Assembly (NCBI GenBank): GCA_037013685.1
Contig: CM072905.1
Location: 2,181,491-2,245,490, forward strand
DNA: 64,000 nt
Direction of reading: 5' to 3'
Source: Acridotheres tristis
Taxonomy: Eukaryota > Chordata > Aves > Passeriformes > Sturnidae
The position numbers and the translations under genes are program-made. Positions 49,131 to 61,005 of the stretch are shown piece by piece. Position 1 is the first letter of the stretch; every line of letters begins with the position of its first letter. A model generated the notes under the pieces. The model made no database searches and was not told the DNA's origin. It saw nothing but the letters and a program-made list of their open reading frames with translations.

Positions 49131-50224
49131 GTTGGTTTGTTTCTCCCCATCAGGAGTGCACCCAGCTCCTCTAAATCCCTTTTCCAGGGCTAACTGGATG
49201 CCATTTGTTCCTGAAGTGTTCATGGCACAGATTCCCTCCAAATCCCAGGATTCCAACCAGCAGAGGGCACGGGCAGCCACGGCCCTGCACTGCAATGCCC
49301 AAGGCAAAAAAAAAAAAAAAAAAAAGAGATTTTAGGGGAAAAAAAAAAAAAAATGTGCAGGAGAGGTTCATCCCCCTGTGATGGGAGCAAACCCTGGCTC
49401 ATCCCAGATTTCCCCCAGGCTCTTGCACAGCCTGGCATGGAACAGCCACAAATGAACAGAACAACTCTGATGGCAAAAAATTAAAAAAAAAAAAAAGGGG
49501 GGAGGGGATTTTTCCCATGGCACTGGAAAAATTAAAGATGTTTTGAAGACATTTTGCCCGCAGAGATGCTCGAGGTGATGCCAAGAGCTCCCTGGGAGTC
49601 CTGGTGGGCTCCAGTGCCTGCAGGCAGGAAAAGGCAGCAGCGCGGTGGCCGCTGAGTGTGTGGTGATTACGGGCAGGACATGCCTTGGGATGGAGGATTT
49701 CTTATTTTTGTGGAGGTTCCTGTTTATAGGTTGACTGTATTTCCCCCGTGTTTGAACTCCTTCCTCGCGGTGTCCCTGCGCTGCTGCTGGCACTGAGGCA
49801 GAATTTTAAAAAGCTTCCTCCGAGCAAATCTCTTTATTTAAACGAGCTGCTGCTGTGCCCTGCAGGCACCAACCCACCAATAAATGTCATTTTTCTAAAG
49901 GGAGGATGCAGGAAAATCCCTTTCCTGGCATCACCACCAAAGGCTGGGGTCTTGTGCTGCTGCAGCAGGGCAAGGCTGCTGTGCAGAACCCGAATTTGGA
50001 GATTTCAGCTCTTTTTCCACAAGAGGAGGAGGCTGAGCATGACTGAGACTCAGCTCCTGGTACTGCAGACCTCAGACCCCCCAAATCTTCCCCAAACCTC
50101 CCCAAACTGTTGTGAGCAGTGCAGGGAGCGAGGAGGAGGTGGCAGCTCTGGGCTTTTTTTTTTTTTTTTTTTTTTTTGCTTTTCCTGATTTTAATTACAG
50201 CGCAGCCAAATCTCCAAACAGGAC
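49131..50224. other. Unique non-coding sequence with homopolymers
   Basis: A-runs at 49306-49325, about 49339-49353 and 49482-49496, and a 24-base T-run at 50154-50177. Frames of 141-146 codons at 49368-50188 have no domain. Confidence 0.4.
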
Positions 50225-50530
50225 TTTTCTTTTTTTTTTTTTTTTTAATCAGACATGAAGTGTTTTATTTTGCTGGTCAAAACGTTGTCTGTGGTATGTG
50301 TGGCATCTCACTTATTTACTCACTGAGCGCCCTGATATCCCATCAGATACCGCCACGAAAACGGGAAGTCACGATGATCTGGGGGCTAATTAATCAATCC
50401 CTTTGCTCAATTAGCAACCTTAAAGGAATCCTGAGGCAGCCCCGAAGCTCTGATCTGCCACACATTTGCATAAATGATCGTGGCTGGCCATATTTACATC
50501 GCCCCATTAATTAACAAATTACTGGTGTGA
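50225..50530. promoter_or_regulatory. Candidate homeodomain/POU-site enhancer
   Basis: Repeat-free segment after a T-run (50230-50246) with a dense set of developmental-type sites: TAATTAAT at 50387-50394 followed by CAAT, an exact POU octamer ATTTGCAT at 50464-50471, and the palindrome TTAATTAA at 50507-50514. GATA-type cores lie at about 50334-50350. It keeps several CpGs despite its AT richness. No open frame with splice signals is evident. The combination resembles vertebrate conserved non-coding enhancers, but conservation is untested. Confidence 0.35.
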
Positions 50531-50768
50531 GATACCCCGGGGTTTTGGGGGGTTCAGGGGGACCCTCGCAGCTCCTGCACCTCCCACCGGTGATTTTCTG
50601 GGCAGAGCACACAGCAGGGAGGGTTTCTGCCATGGGAAAGGTTTGTTCTGTGCTTGTTGCTCCTGTCCCTTGGATTTGAAGCAGTTTGAAGGTGGCTGGA
50701 TGAGCTCGGGACATCAGGGAGGTTCAGCAGAGCTGCAATGGGGGGATAAAAGCAGTTTGAGTAAATGG
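50531..50768. other. Unique spacer
   Basis: GC-richer spacer. Its last four bases (ATGG, 50765-50768) form the left target duplication of the next LTR. Confidence 0.5.
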
Positions 50769-51196
50769 TGATGCCTTAGCATTTAACTTTTATATTTTAT
50801 ATATTTGTAACCCTGCAGCTCTTCAGTGTATAACTCTGAACTCCACACCCAGTGTGAGCTGCTGCTCTCCCATTTGGGGCACACACAACAATTCCTCTCC
50901 AGGCTGGCAATCAAGGACACCTCACTGCCCCAGGCACTGAGAGATGGAAACAAAAGTGATTGGGGGGAGCAAATTTGGGGTAAATGACTTCATTACCTGG
51001 AGCTGTAATTGGGAGATTAACCCCAATGTGCAAATGGACCAAACTTATAAAAGTGTGAAAACCCCTGACCCATTGTCCATTTTGGGTGTGCTCATCCCAA
51101 AATGTACCTGAATGCCCTTCAATAAACAGAACTGCTTTTTATTCCCTAATTTTGTCTGTCCCCTGTTTTTAGGTAGTCAGTTCCAAAAAGGCATCA
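50769..51196 (+). mobile_element. Solo LTR of an endogenous retrovirus, copy 2
   Basis: A 428-bp LTR, the same family and orientation as 1119-1543. It begins TGATGCC and ends GGCATCA, a perfect 7-bp terminal inverted repeat, and is flanked by an exact 4-bp duplication, ATGG at 50765-50768 and 51197-51200. TATAAAA lies at 51046-51052 and AATAAA at 51121-51126. Differences from copy 1 are mostly single substitutions and small indels. Since the target duplications differ (CCAC versus ATGG), the copies are independent insertions and not a segmental duplication of the host DNA. No internal retroviral sequence adjoins it. Confidence 0.9.
51046..51126 (+). promoter_or_regulatory. LTR core promoter and poly(A) signal, copy 2
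   Basis: TATAAAA (51046-51052) and AATAAA (51121-51126) at the same spacing as in copy 1. Both are intact. Confidence 0.65.
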
Positions 51197-51200
51197 ATGG

Positions 51201-52083
51201 AGCCTGTAAAAAAATCCTTTATGGCAAATCTTTGATAAAAATGTTCTGTGGGAGGGTGGCAGGTGACTGGAGGGCTGGCTGGGTGCTGTGCAGGTCAGGA
51301 AATCAGGGCAGGGCACTTTGGGGTCAGCACAGGCTGGTTTTGCTCCACTCCACGGGCTCAGAGCATTGTCCCATCCCATGCAGAAAGCCACCAGCCTCTG
51401 CTGCTTGTCCCAGAACCCCATTTCAGGGTGGGTTTGGGATGGGACCCTCAGGGGTCTGGCTGACCCCTGGCAGCAGGGCTGCTCTGAGGCCACGCTGTGC
51501 CTGCACAGGGGGACAAGCAGCCTGTCCCCACAGCCCCCATGGCCCTCCCAGTGCCACAGGGTGGGACATGGCCCCACTATCAATCCAAAAATATCCTACA
51601 GACCTCCAGAGCCTCGGAGCCATGAGGTGACTTCACAGGAACCACCACAAAGCCTGAGGTCTAAATGCTTCCCTCTCTAAAAGCTCCCTGCTCTGTCCTT
51701 CACAAGGGCACACACACTTTGTTTGCTCCCTTCATTTCCAAGAACTGTTTCCATTCAATGGAGCCTTGAGTGGTGCTTCAGATTATTTTTACTGAGTGGC
51801 TCAAACCCTGGAGTGGCTCGAGCCTGTTGTGAGTTTGTCCTTCCTCGATGCTTCACAGCAGATGCTTCAGGGCAGCACATCTGCAAACTGCTTTAAAATC
51901 CTTTAAACTGCCACAGCAGAGTCTGAACGCTGCAGAGGCCGGGCAGGGCTCACAGAACATCGTGTACCAGTCCAAGATGTTTGGGACTTTGGCTGGGAAG
52001 GGCAAAGCCAGGGGCAGTGGGAGGGCAGAGCTCGGGGCCAGCTCGTTGCATTCAGCCTCTGGGCAGTGTCCAGCTTGTCACAG
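51201..52083. other. Unique non-coding sequence
   Basis: GC-rich spacer. Frames of 120-130 codons on both strands have no domain. Confidence 0.4.
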
Positions 52084-52128
52084 CACTGTCACTGTCACTG
52101 TCACTGTCACTGTCACTGTCACTGTCAC
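52084..52128. repeat. Hexanucleotide repeat (CACTGT)n
   Basis: About seven tandem copies of CACTGT, flanked by CACAGCACTGTC on the right. Confidence 0.95.
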
Positions 52129-52787
52129 AGCACTGTCCCCCAGCTGTACCTGGGTGTTTCCTCTCTGGCTGCCCAGCACCCTCATATCCTCTGGGAAAGG
52201 GGTTTATTTGGGGTGAAGAGGTGGTACAGAGCCCTTGGAATGAGACTTTTAATCCAAGGGAAAATAAAACCCATCCAGTTGTGAGTTGCTGTTTTCCTCC
52301 CCTTCACCTCTCTTGTCACTCCCCAATTATTTTCTGCCCGATGACTTCACAGGGGAGGCCCTGATGAGTTTTATTTGTCATTCCAAGACACTTTATTGAC
52401 ATAATTAGGGATGGTGGCTTAATGAACACCACTGGTGAGCACGGGCTCCACATGATCTCATGAGTCTGTTGTTTTCCAGCAGATTTACCCCATTGATTTG
52501 TGTTTGCCTGGGGACAGGGAGAGCTGGGCCAGACCCCAGAGCCACGTGGCAATGGGAGGTGTTGGTTTTACTGGTGCAGGCAGAGGACAGCTCTGCCCAG
52601 GGATGTTCCAGCAGCTGGCCTTGGGGTCATGGAGACAACTGAGCTGTTTGGAGGAGGATCCACATGGAATCAGCAGCTTCCCCTGGTGAAAGGAAGAGTT
52701 AATCCAGCAGGGACATCCCTGCTCCTGTAAAACAGCCCTGGGTGCTGCAGATTGTTGGGAGCTTCCTTCAGTGACAGCAAAGGCCAG
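52129..52787. other. Unique non-coding sequence
   Basis: No gene or repeat family recognised. Confidence 0.4.
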
Positions 52788-52842
52788 TGAGTGAATGAAT
52801 GAATGAATGAATGAATGAATGAATGAATGAATGAGTGAATGG
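52788..52842. repeat. Tetranucleotide microsatellite (GAAT)n
   Basis: About 13 units of GAAT, with GAGT variants at each end. Confidence 0.95.
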
Positions 52843-55158
52843 CTTTTTTATTTGCTGGGTGTGCCCGTGGGCTTGCTTAGATAACACCCACATTTCCAGT
52901 TATATTCTTCATCCACACAATAAAACTTTAAGCCAGGATTGGTGGAGCTGCTCCATCCAGGACAAGGATGGCTGAGGATTTGGTTTTTTTAATCCCCTAA
53001 AGTAAAACCAAGTTATTTGGGCCTCTGTCCATCCTGACCCAGGCCAAGATGCCCCTCTGGAGAGGGACCCCAGCCCCTGGTGAGATGTTTGCAGCTCACA
53101 GTCAGCAGGGCAGCACCCAAAAAGCTGAATTTGAAGCCATGTGCCATTAAACGGCCATGGAGAATCTTCAGAACAGGAAAAAAATGGCAAAGAAATAGGA
53201 AAAAGTGGAAAGAAAGGGCACTAAACTGGAGCAAAGCCTGGCTTTGGTCTGTGCCAAAAGTTCCTGCCCAGCACCACGGTGCAGATGGGAACAGTGTAGA
53301 TTTTTTTTCCTGCTAAGGGCCATGTGAAAAGCTTGATTTTTGACTCTGCCAAAGACAGGATGGGAATCCTCTTATGAGGATTAAACTTTCAGGGAAAAAA
53401 AGATAGTTCTCTTCTAAGAAAAGCTGTGCACTTGGCTTGTAATGCAGGCAATTAGTTATAAAACACCAGGCAGCCAATTCCACTGCCGGGGTGAGGAGCA
53501 GATAGAGGCAAATTTGGTGAATTTGCTGTGATTTGGGTTCAATCTTTCATACATAACTCCTGATTAAGTTCTATTTTCCTGATAGGATTATCAGTTTAGC
53601 TCTTTATTCTGCCACTGTACAATCTTTCCCAAACTGCTCAGCTCCTGATCCTGTGCATCACTTGCTGGTCAGCACAGAACATACTTTTGGCCAGAGGCCA
53701 GTGCCTTTTCCCAATGACATGGGGGAAATTTGGATTTCACCTCGATTACAGAATCTCTTTGCATTCCCTGGTTTATTGCATAATGGAGATTTGATCCTCC
53801 TCTGGAGTCAGCTGAGCAATTTCCAAGGGATAACAGTTGGATCCCCCCCCCCCCTTCTTTGATTCTTCTTCCAAGGCAGAGTGGACTTTTACGGGGTATG
53901 AAATCCAAACACCACCTCTGTCTTTTGGATTGTGCTGCACAATCCTTCCTGTGCTCTGTGAGGGCTTTGGAGGCTGTGGTGCTTTTTGGGGGATGGTAAA
54001 ACCGTGGTAAAAGGAGAAGTTTGGAGAAGTGTGAGGTGACACAGCTGAAAACCAAGGGACCAAGCCCAGCAGAGCTGGTGGCTCTTGTGAGCTCTGCCCC
54101 ACCCTGCTTTGTGCAGACACCACCTCCAGAGGTGGCAGATGACACCCTGAGTGACAAGGACACGTCTCCTCCAGGAGGAGGAAGGTGCCTGAAACCATCT
54201 CACGCACTAATTGATGTTAATGAGTTTGTCAACAGAGTTCCCACCTCTCCTCCAGAGGCAAGAACAGCAGGGACAGATGCAGTGGGTGAGGTTTGGGAGG
54301 GTCTGTTCATGTCCTTCCTTCACATCCCACTGGGGCTGAGGGATTCTGTCCCTCTGCACTCTGTGGATCAAGTGCTTGAGAGCAGAAATCTGATTTTTCA
54401 TAGAACAAGTCACATCTGGAAAACAGGGAAGCTGGATTTTTTGAAGGAATGGTGTCTGAGATGAAGCTGCCTTGCCAAGGGATGTGTCCCTAGCTCATAC
54501 CTAACCCCAGGCCAGCACACCTTATTGTCCTGAGCTTTTCCCCAGGTGGATCCAGAGCTGCAAGCCAGGCAGGGTTGTATAACACAGCAGAGCTCCAAGG
54601 TAAGAGGAAGTGCCAAGCTAAAAAAACTCTTCTGACAACACCAAAGTCCATCAAGCACTTAAGGGGCAAGTCGATACAACCCTGGAAGTGAAAGCTTCCT
54701 CCTCCTCTGTGCCATAATTCCCCCAGTGCCCATCCCTCTGGCAGCCACTGGCGTCACACAGCCACCCATCAGTCACCAGGCAGAGCTGAGCACTCGCTGC
54801 AGACACACAAACGCTGACAGCAGATGCCCAGAGTGCCTTTGATCCCCGCTCTGTGTTTAGTTTAGGGAGTTTATTCCTTGGCTCAGTGGCCAAGGGAGGC
54901 CTGGCTGCTGCTGGTGGTGACAGAGGAGCTGTGGGCACACAGCCCATCCCAAGGACACGCACTAAACAACAAGAGACTGAGCTGAAAACATTTCCTGCCT
55001 CAGCTCAGGGCTCGGGGAGTGACTGGCTGGGACTCATTTGGAGGAACTCGACCAGCAAGTGCACGATCAGTGTGTAACTCCTGCAGACTCGGTTTGTATT
55101 TCAGCATCCAGCAGACACCCTCGTCTCCTGGGAAATTTGCAGCCTGCACAGAGAATAT
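52843..55158. other. Unique non-coding sequence
   Basis: A C-run lies at 53845-53854. Frames of 104-164 codons on opposite strands at 53669-54464 overlap each other and show no domain. No mobile element is recognised. Confidence 0.4.
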
Positions 55159-55339
55159 GGCACAGTGAGGTTTCCAAGGAGCATCCTGCCCCTCACCAGC
55201 TCCCCAGTGCATCTATTGGCACAGTGAGGTTTCCAAGGAGCATCCTGCCCCTCACCAGCTCCCCAGTGCATCTATTGGCACAGTGAGGAGGTTTCCAAGG
55301 AGCATCCTGCCCCTCACCAGCTCCCCAGTGCATCTATTG
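55159..55339. repeat. 59-bp tandem triplication
   Basis: Units start with GGCACAGTGAGG at 55159, 55218 and 55277, an exact 59-bp period. They are almost identical; the third carries a 3-bp insertion (GAG) after GGCACAGTGAG. The near identity indicates recent expansion. Confidence 0.95.
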
Positions 55340-58300
55340 AGCCACCAGCCAAACCACCCCTCTAAACCCACACTGGGGGTCTGAGTATCTCTGAGAGCCG
55401 CCCTACCCCAGGTTTGAAGCAATCTCTCTGCTCTCAGTTCAGCAATTCCAGCTCAGTGACAAGTTTCCAGCTTGGCAAGCTGAGATGCTCAACCCAGCTT
55501 GGCTCTGCACGAGTGTCTCATCTACATCTGTACACATATTTACCAGCTTCCAATGCTTTCTAAACTCCTGCCCGTCAAGGAGCTGGCTGAGCTGCCAGCA
55601 GGATTCCTGTCTGATGGCTGCTTGGTGTGTGCCAACAGCTCCCTCTGGGTTTTTTGTCTAAGATTTACTTCAGTCGCAGGGAGGAAAAAAAAAAATTTAA
55701 AAAAAAATCAAGCAGCGCCTTTGTTCCCAGTAGAATTTTTTGGCAGCCAGAGCTCCGAGCATGACCCATCCGGGTTGCTTGGTCTTTCCATCAGCCCTGG
55801 GGGCCGGCACAACCTGGGGAGATTATTTCTGTGATGGAAACTGCTGTGCCTTTGTGTCTGGGAAGGCAGCAAGTGTCAGTCTTTGGGGCACGGAGGTTTT
55901 TTGGGAAGGTGCACCCTGAGCAGAGATCCCTGCAGCTTTCCAGGGCTCCGTGGAGCCTCCAGTTGCATAACCCTGACAGTCTGCGCTGGAAAGCTCCTCA
56001 AATTCCCCCTCTCCTGCTAAACACAAAGCATCAATGACCTCAGTCCTTGGCCGTCCCATCCATCCCCAGCAGCAAATGTTAGAGGGAGCAGCATCTCAGA
56101 ACCCCTCCCATAATTTATGAACTACCACAGCTGATTTTACAGCTACTAAAACACAGCAAAGCTCCAAACAACAGCCGGGTGAGCTGACTGAGCAGGGAAA
56201 GGGAGCCAAAAAGTAGGAGACACATGGATTTGGACTGAGGTGAGCACCAGGCAGAGGTGGAGCTGCAGTCCTGCAGCCCGGATTTGAAGGCTGACACATT
56301 TATGCTGAATTTCACCGGCTGAGAATCTGGTGCTGAGGGTTTTTTACAGCCACCAGGGTTGATAGAATCAGATCTCTGATAAGAAGTGGCTGCTCCATGT
56401 CTTTGTTCATTAGAACTGGAAAGAAAGAGCTGACCAGTCTGGAAAAATTCTGTGGAGTCTGGTAGAAATGGGACTGAGCTGCCATGGAAATTTAATAGAG
56501 TCATATGCAGAAATTACTGTAAATAGCTGTAGAATTTAATAAGTGCTTTTATGCTTCCTGTTGGGTTATTTTTAACACTCTGGTAGAATTCCGTGCTGGT
56601 ATATGGTTATGTATTAAATTTTAACAGTTGTTTAAAAAAAGAAGCTGTTGAACAGTATCATTTTCTATTAGGTTACACGGGATGCCTCCATTAGGAGTGT
56701 TTTTCTGCTTCCAAACAAAGCCTGAACAGATTTGAACACTGTACATGAGCAAAATAATCCCAGCTCAGGGAAGATATTAATGAAATCCAGGCTGGAAATA
56801 TGTGCAGGAAGCTGCTGTAATGTTTCTATTTCCAACTCCAGTTCACACAGGTGAATTGAAGAGCAAACTTAAGGTTCACCACATCCTAATTGTATTTGGG
56901 GGCACTCTCAAACCCCTGAACTCTGAGATTTCCCTTAAGGAAATCTCTTTGATTCCTATCTTCTTTTGTGATCAAGGAGAAGTTTTCCTGCAATTTGAGC
57001 AGGCTGGATACATTTCATGCCTTTTCTAATCTAACCCAATGTGGTCCAGATGAAAACCCCTCACAAAATTCAGTGATGAAGGTGGGCAATCTTGAATCCT
57101 GCAGGATTTATCCTCCAGGAAAACATCTGAGTGTGCTGTGAAGATGTGCATGGCTTCTGTCCCCTGGCTGTGTGATTAATCACTGTGGTTTCTGCAGGAC
57201 TAACACGGTCATGTCTCATTAGCTCCCCTTGGCCACCACACACTCATTAGTCAGGCATCATCAGACCAGCTCTGGTTTTCAGGACTGCAGGAGGTTTGCA
57301 CAAATCCTGCCCAACTTTTCCCAGAGTGGTTGGGAACGGTGGTGGAGTTCAAGTCCCTCTGGGAAGGGGTGAATTGTTCTCTTCACTCTCCTTTAGCCGA
57401 GCGTGCCAGGATGGAGAAAGGCTGAGGAGGATGTGGAGAGCTGCAGGGTCATGTGAGCTGCTCCCAGTGTTTGGGATGGGGGAATCCTGCCAGGATTTAG
57501 GCAGGAGAAGATTTGCTGATGAAAGAGGAGAGCTGAGGAGAAGATCTCCAGGTGAAGGTGTCACCACACCTTCAAGGTGTCACCACACTGTCCCCAAGCC
57601 TTGGCACATCAGGAGCTGAGCTTCTCCCCCATGGGAATTTCAGCTTTGGGATCTGAACGTGTGAGTTGGCTCCTCCCCTGGTGCCACGGGCACGTTTGGT
57701 GCCTGAGCTGGAGTTCCTCAGGCTGCAGAGGCCAGGACATCATGTGAGAGGTGGGCAAGTGCAGGGATCTGTGTCCAGAGCTTTGGTTTCTGCAGCGAGC
57801 TGCTCCAGTGCCATGCAGACATTTTTCCAGCTGCAGATCCTGTCTCCACTCATTCCTCATGTTGGGAATATTCCTCCTGACTGCACTTCCTTATCTAAAC
57901 ACGGTGTGTGCTGACCAGTCCAGACAGGGTGTTCTCTTTTTTTTAGCTCCAGAAGGAAAGGCTCGTGAAATGTGTTGCCAGTCTAAATCATTGCCTACAC
58001 TTCAGATTAACTGGAGGAATATCAACAAACACAATGGCAATTCCTTTCCAATTCCATCTCATTCAGCCAGTCTTTAACCCACTTATCAGACACTTGTTAT
58101 TACAGAAATAATCAGGAGAAGAAAACACACCAGTGCTGAATCAACACTACTGGGCTTTTTTTTCCCCATTTTTCTTCCTTTTTTTCTGTACTCGTGTAAC
58201 TCCCTTGGTTTCTGTTGGACACACACCAGCCTGGAATTGCAAAAGCACAGCTGGCTACATCCATCACATCTTATTACAGGTTATCAATTCTCCTGTGCAA

Positions 58301-59572
58301 TAAACACATCTGACAATTAGCAGGGAATTGATGAGTGATTCAGATTGGAGGAGACTTTTTTTTCCTATTTTGTGCCTAACAGAGAAGTTTGCAATACAGG
58401 CTGCTTTTGCAGAAAATGCAAAATGCTGTTAAAGCCATTAGCATTTCTTATAACCAAAATGACAAATGGTCTTTACATTAATCTCAAATAACTTCTTTAA
58501 AGCAAGGATCAGGAAAGAATTTTCCTCAGAAGGATATTGCTGCCCAAATGGAGAGGGGCTTTCACGGGGCTTTCTCACCTTCTGTGGGATTGATGGGCTT
58601 GAAAAAAAAACCACTGCTCTGACTTCCTTTGCTGATCCTTCTGCTAAAAAAAAAAAAAAAATCATAATATTGCAAAGTCTGCATAGACAAAAGACTGAAC
58701 CACGCTGTGACTCAGAGCGTCCAGTAAACCTTTTGGAGTAATAGTGCAGTAATTCAGATTTAACTTGTTCAGCTCCATATCTTGCTGCAATTAAACTGGG
58801 CTATTGTGGACAACTGGCTTTTTTCAATTCCAGTCCTTTATTTGGTGGGGAGGGAGCTTCCAATGCCAATCACAATTCTAGGAAAGTCTGGAAATAAGTT
58901 CTGAAGGAGATTTTTGAGGAGGAAACTCTTTCTTTCCTCTGCCCCAAGGTGAGACCTCCACTCACTGTAACCATAATGAGTTCTGTCCCAGAACTTGAGT
59001 TTTTCTGTCTGTTTCTATGGATTTGGGCTGCTTTGGGAGGGACTCCTGTGGGTATTTTTTCTAATCAACAGACTTTTTTATCTTCTTTCAAGCTAAATAT
59101 TTTTCCCCTGGCAACCTTGTCGTAATTTTGCTTTTAAAGTGCATTTTTCCCTTTGTTTTGGTGCCCTCTGTCCCCAGCTGGGGCAGGGATTTGCTGTGGC
59201 CATGGGACAGAAGGGTGCAGATGACACTGAGGAAAGGAAACAGCAAAAGGAATAGATTTGTTCTGACCAGCAGCATGGAAACGCCCCACACCTCCACCAG
59301 TGAGTGAAAGAGATTTACCTGGCAAATCTCCCTGCCCAAAATTCAGGTGGGTTGGGATTGGTTGGGTTTTTTTGGCCGTGCTTTGGAAGAAGAGCAGTTT
59401 AGGATTTGGGGTTTTGCTGATCACTGTGTGAACAAGGGAATATTCAGAGTGAGGGCCAGAGTGGTGGTGCCACACCTGGGTGGGCTCAGGGGCTCAGCTC
59501 TGCTCAGGAAGCTCCAGCTGGAGCCTTTGGGTGCTGCTGCTGGACAGAAAAAGTCACTGCCTCTGCTGATCA
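55340..59572. other. Unique non-coding sequence
   Basis: No CR1, LTR or tandem array is recognised. A short direct repeat of AAGGTGTCACCACAC occurs at about 57556-57590. A-runs lie near 55684-55709 and 58646-58661. Frames up to 129 codons lack domains. Confidence 0.4.
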
Positions 59573-59658
59573 GTGCTAAATGTGCAAAATGTGCAAAATG
59601 TGCAAAATGTGCAAAATGTGCTAAATGTGCTAAATGTGCTAAATGTGCTAAATGTGCT
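59573..59658. repeat. 9-bp minisatellite, about 9.5 copies
   Basis: Tandem AAATGTGCN units. The first half carries A at the variable position and the second half T, so the two variants sit in blocks. The period is a multiple of 3, so one plus frame reads a KCA repeat and another an NVQ/NVL repeat. Neither is a gene. Confidence 0.95.
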
Positions 59659-59727
59659 GGCTCTCCTTGAGGCTTCAGGAGGTTTCACACTCCAAGCAGG
59701 AGGTGCAGCCCCATTTCCCATGGATTC

Positions 59728-59841
59728 CCATCCCTGGAAGTGTTCCAGGCCAGGCTGGATGGGGTCCTGAGCAGCCTGATTAAGGTCATCCCTTAATCCC
59801 CTAACGAGGTGGTCCCTCCAACCCAAACCATTCCATGATTA
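59728..59841 (+). mobile_element. CR1 LINE 3' fragment
   Basis: Shows CATCCCTGGAAGTGTTCCAG, GCCAGGCTGGATGGGGTCC, then GGTGGTCCCTCCAACCCAAA and CCATTCCATGATTAATGA. It is truncated to about 115 bp and moderately diverged. Confidence 0.85.
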
Positions 59842-60889
59842 ATGAGCTTTTCCCACATTTCCAAGCCTGGTCTGGGCTTCCTTCGAGGTAACATTCAGCA
59901 CACAGAAGCTTAAAGCAGGATGCCTTGGTTTGCATTTGCCACAGATGCAGAAAACCAGGGGGGGAAAAAAGCAGATGTGGAGATTTCCTACAACTCAGCT
60001 GATGCACAACCACTTCTTAAATCCCAGGAACTCGAAATCTCTTCCTGGCAAATGAATTACAGCTCTGCCTGGGCTGGCAGGGCTTTAGCAGAACACAATG
60101 GCACTTCAGAGCACTTAGTGAGGGTTCATTAAAAAATAGATCCAAATTATATCATGCAGGAAGTACGTAGGATGGAACAAAGAGGAGTGGGTGAAAAGCA
60201 GAGGTTCCCAAATCGATGTGTTTTGGGAAAATCATCTCCAGGTTCCAATCACCGTGTCAGCTGAATCGTTTGAGCTGCCTTTGTGTGCAGAATCATGCAG
60301 GAAATCCCAACAAAGCAGAATTTCTCGTAAGACTTCTGGTGCATCAGCCCTGCGGGCCGAGCCAGAAGGAAACCACAAAAACAACTGCTCTCTGTGCTGC
60401 GTGGCTACTGCGAGCCCCAGGTGGGAGCTGAAGATGAAATGTGTGTGTGAGAGTGTCCAAACACTGCAGGGCTTTCCAAAACCCTCCCTCTGGATGGAGA
60501 GACAAGCACATGACAGGGGCACAGGGTCCGTCTCGAAATTATGCATTGTTCTCTCATCAGCTTGGCTGGAACTGACCCAGTGACTTCATTTATTTAAGAA
60601 TATTTTCAAACATTTCCTATAGGTCTCGGATCAGGTATCACTTTGGAACATCTTTAAGGAAACTTTAGAGCTTTTATAAATTTCCCTGAACAATGGATTA
60701 ATTTCTTCGTTGCTGTGGAATGGGTTTCTGCTGAACCTGAAATGTATAAACAGTGAGAAAAATTGGCTCTGCAAGGTCTTTAAAGGTAATTTATATTCAA
60801 GGCTTGGTTAAGGAGTTGGATTGGCCTATCCTCACCTTTAGAGGACTGTAATAATAAAGTTAAAGACCAACAACAGTAATACAAGAGGG
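59842..60889. other. Unique non-coding sequence
   Basis: No gene or repeat recognised. Confidence 0.4.
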
Positions 60890-61005
60890 ATATTTAAGTC
60901 AAGACTAAATGTTATTGGTGTCTTCTGAATGTTTGGTAAACTTAAATTAAGAGCTGGGCTCAATGATCTTAAAGCTCTTTTCCAGCCCAAAGGATTCTCT
61001 GATTT
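60890..61005 (+). mobile_element. Old CR1-like 3' fragment
   Basis: TATTTAAGTCAAGACTAAAT is followed by GAGCTGGGCTCAATGATCTT, AAAGCTCTTTTCCAGCCCAA and GGATTCTCTGATTTT. This matches the order of an older CR1 tail (GGGCTC...GATGATC, ...CTTTTCCA, ...GATTCT). The left limit is uncertain. Confidence 0.6.

Noticed and set aside
48357..49335. ORFs up to 157 codons in the 51-bp array
   Set aside because: Repeat-driven frames. The longest ends in poly-lysine from an A-run.
53669..54464. 164-codon minus and 147-codon plus ORFs
   Set aside because: They overlap on opposite strands, have proline/serine-rich spacer-like content, and show no family resemblance.
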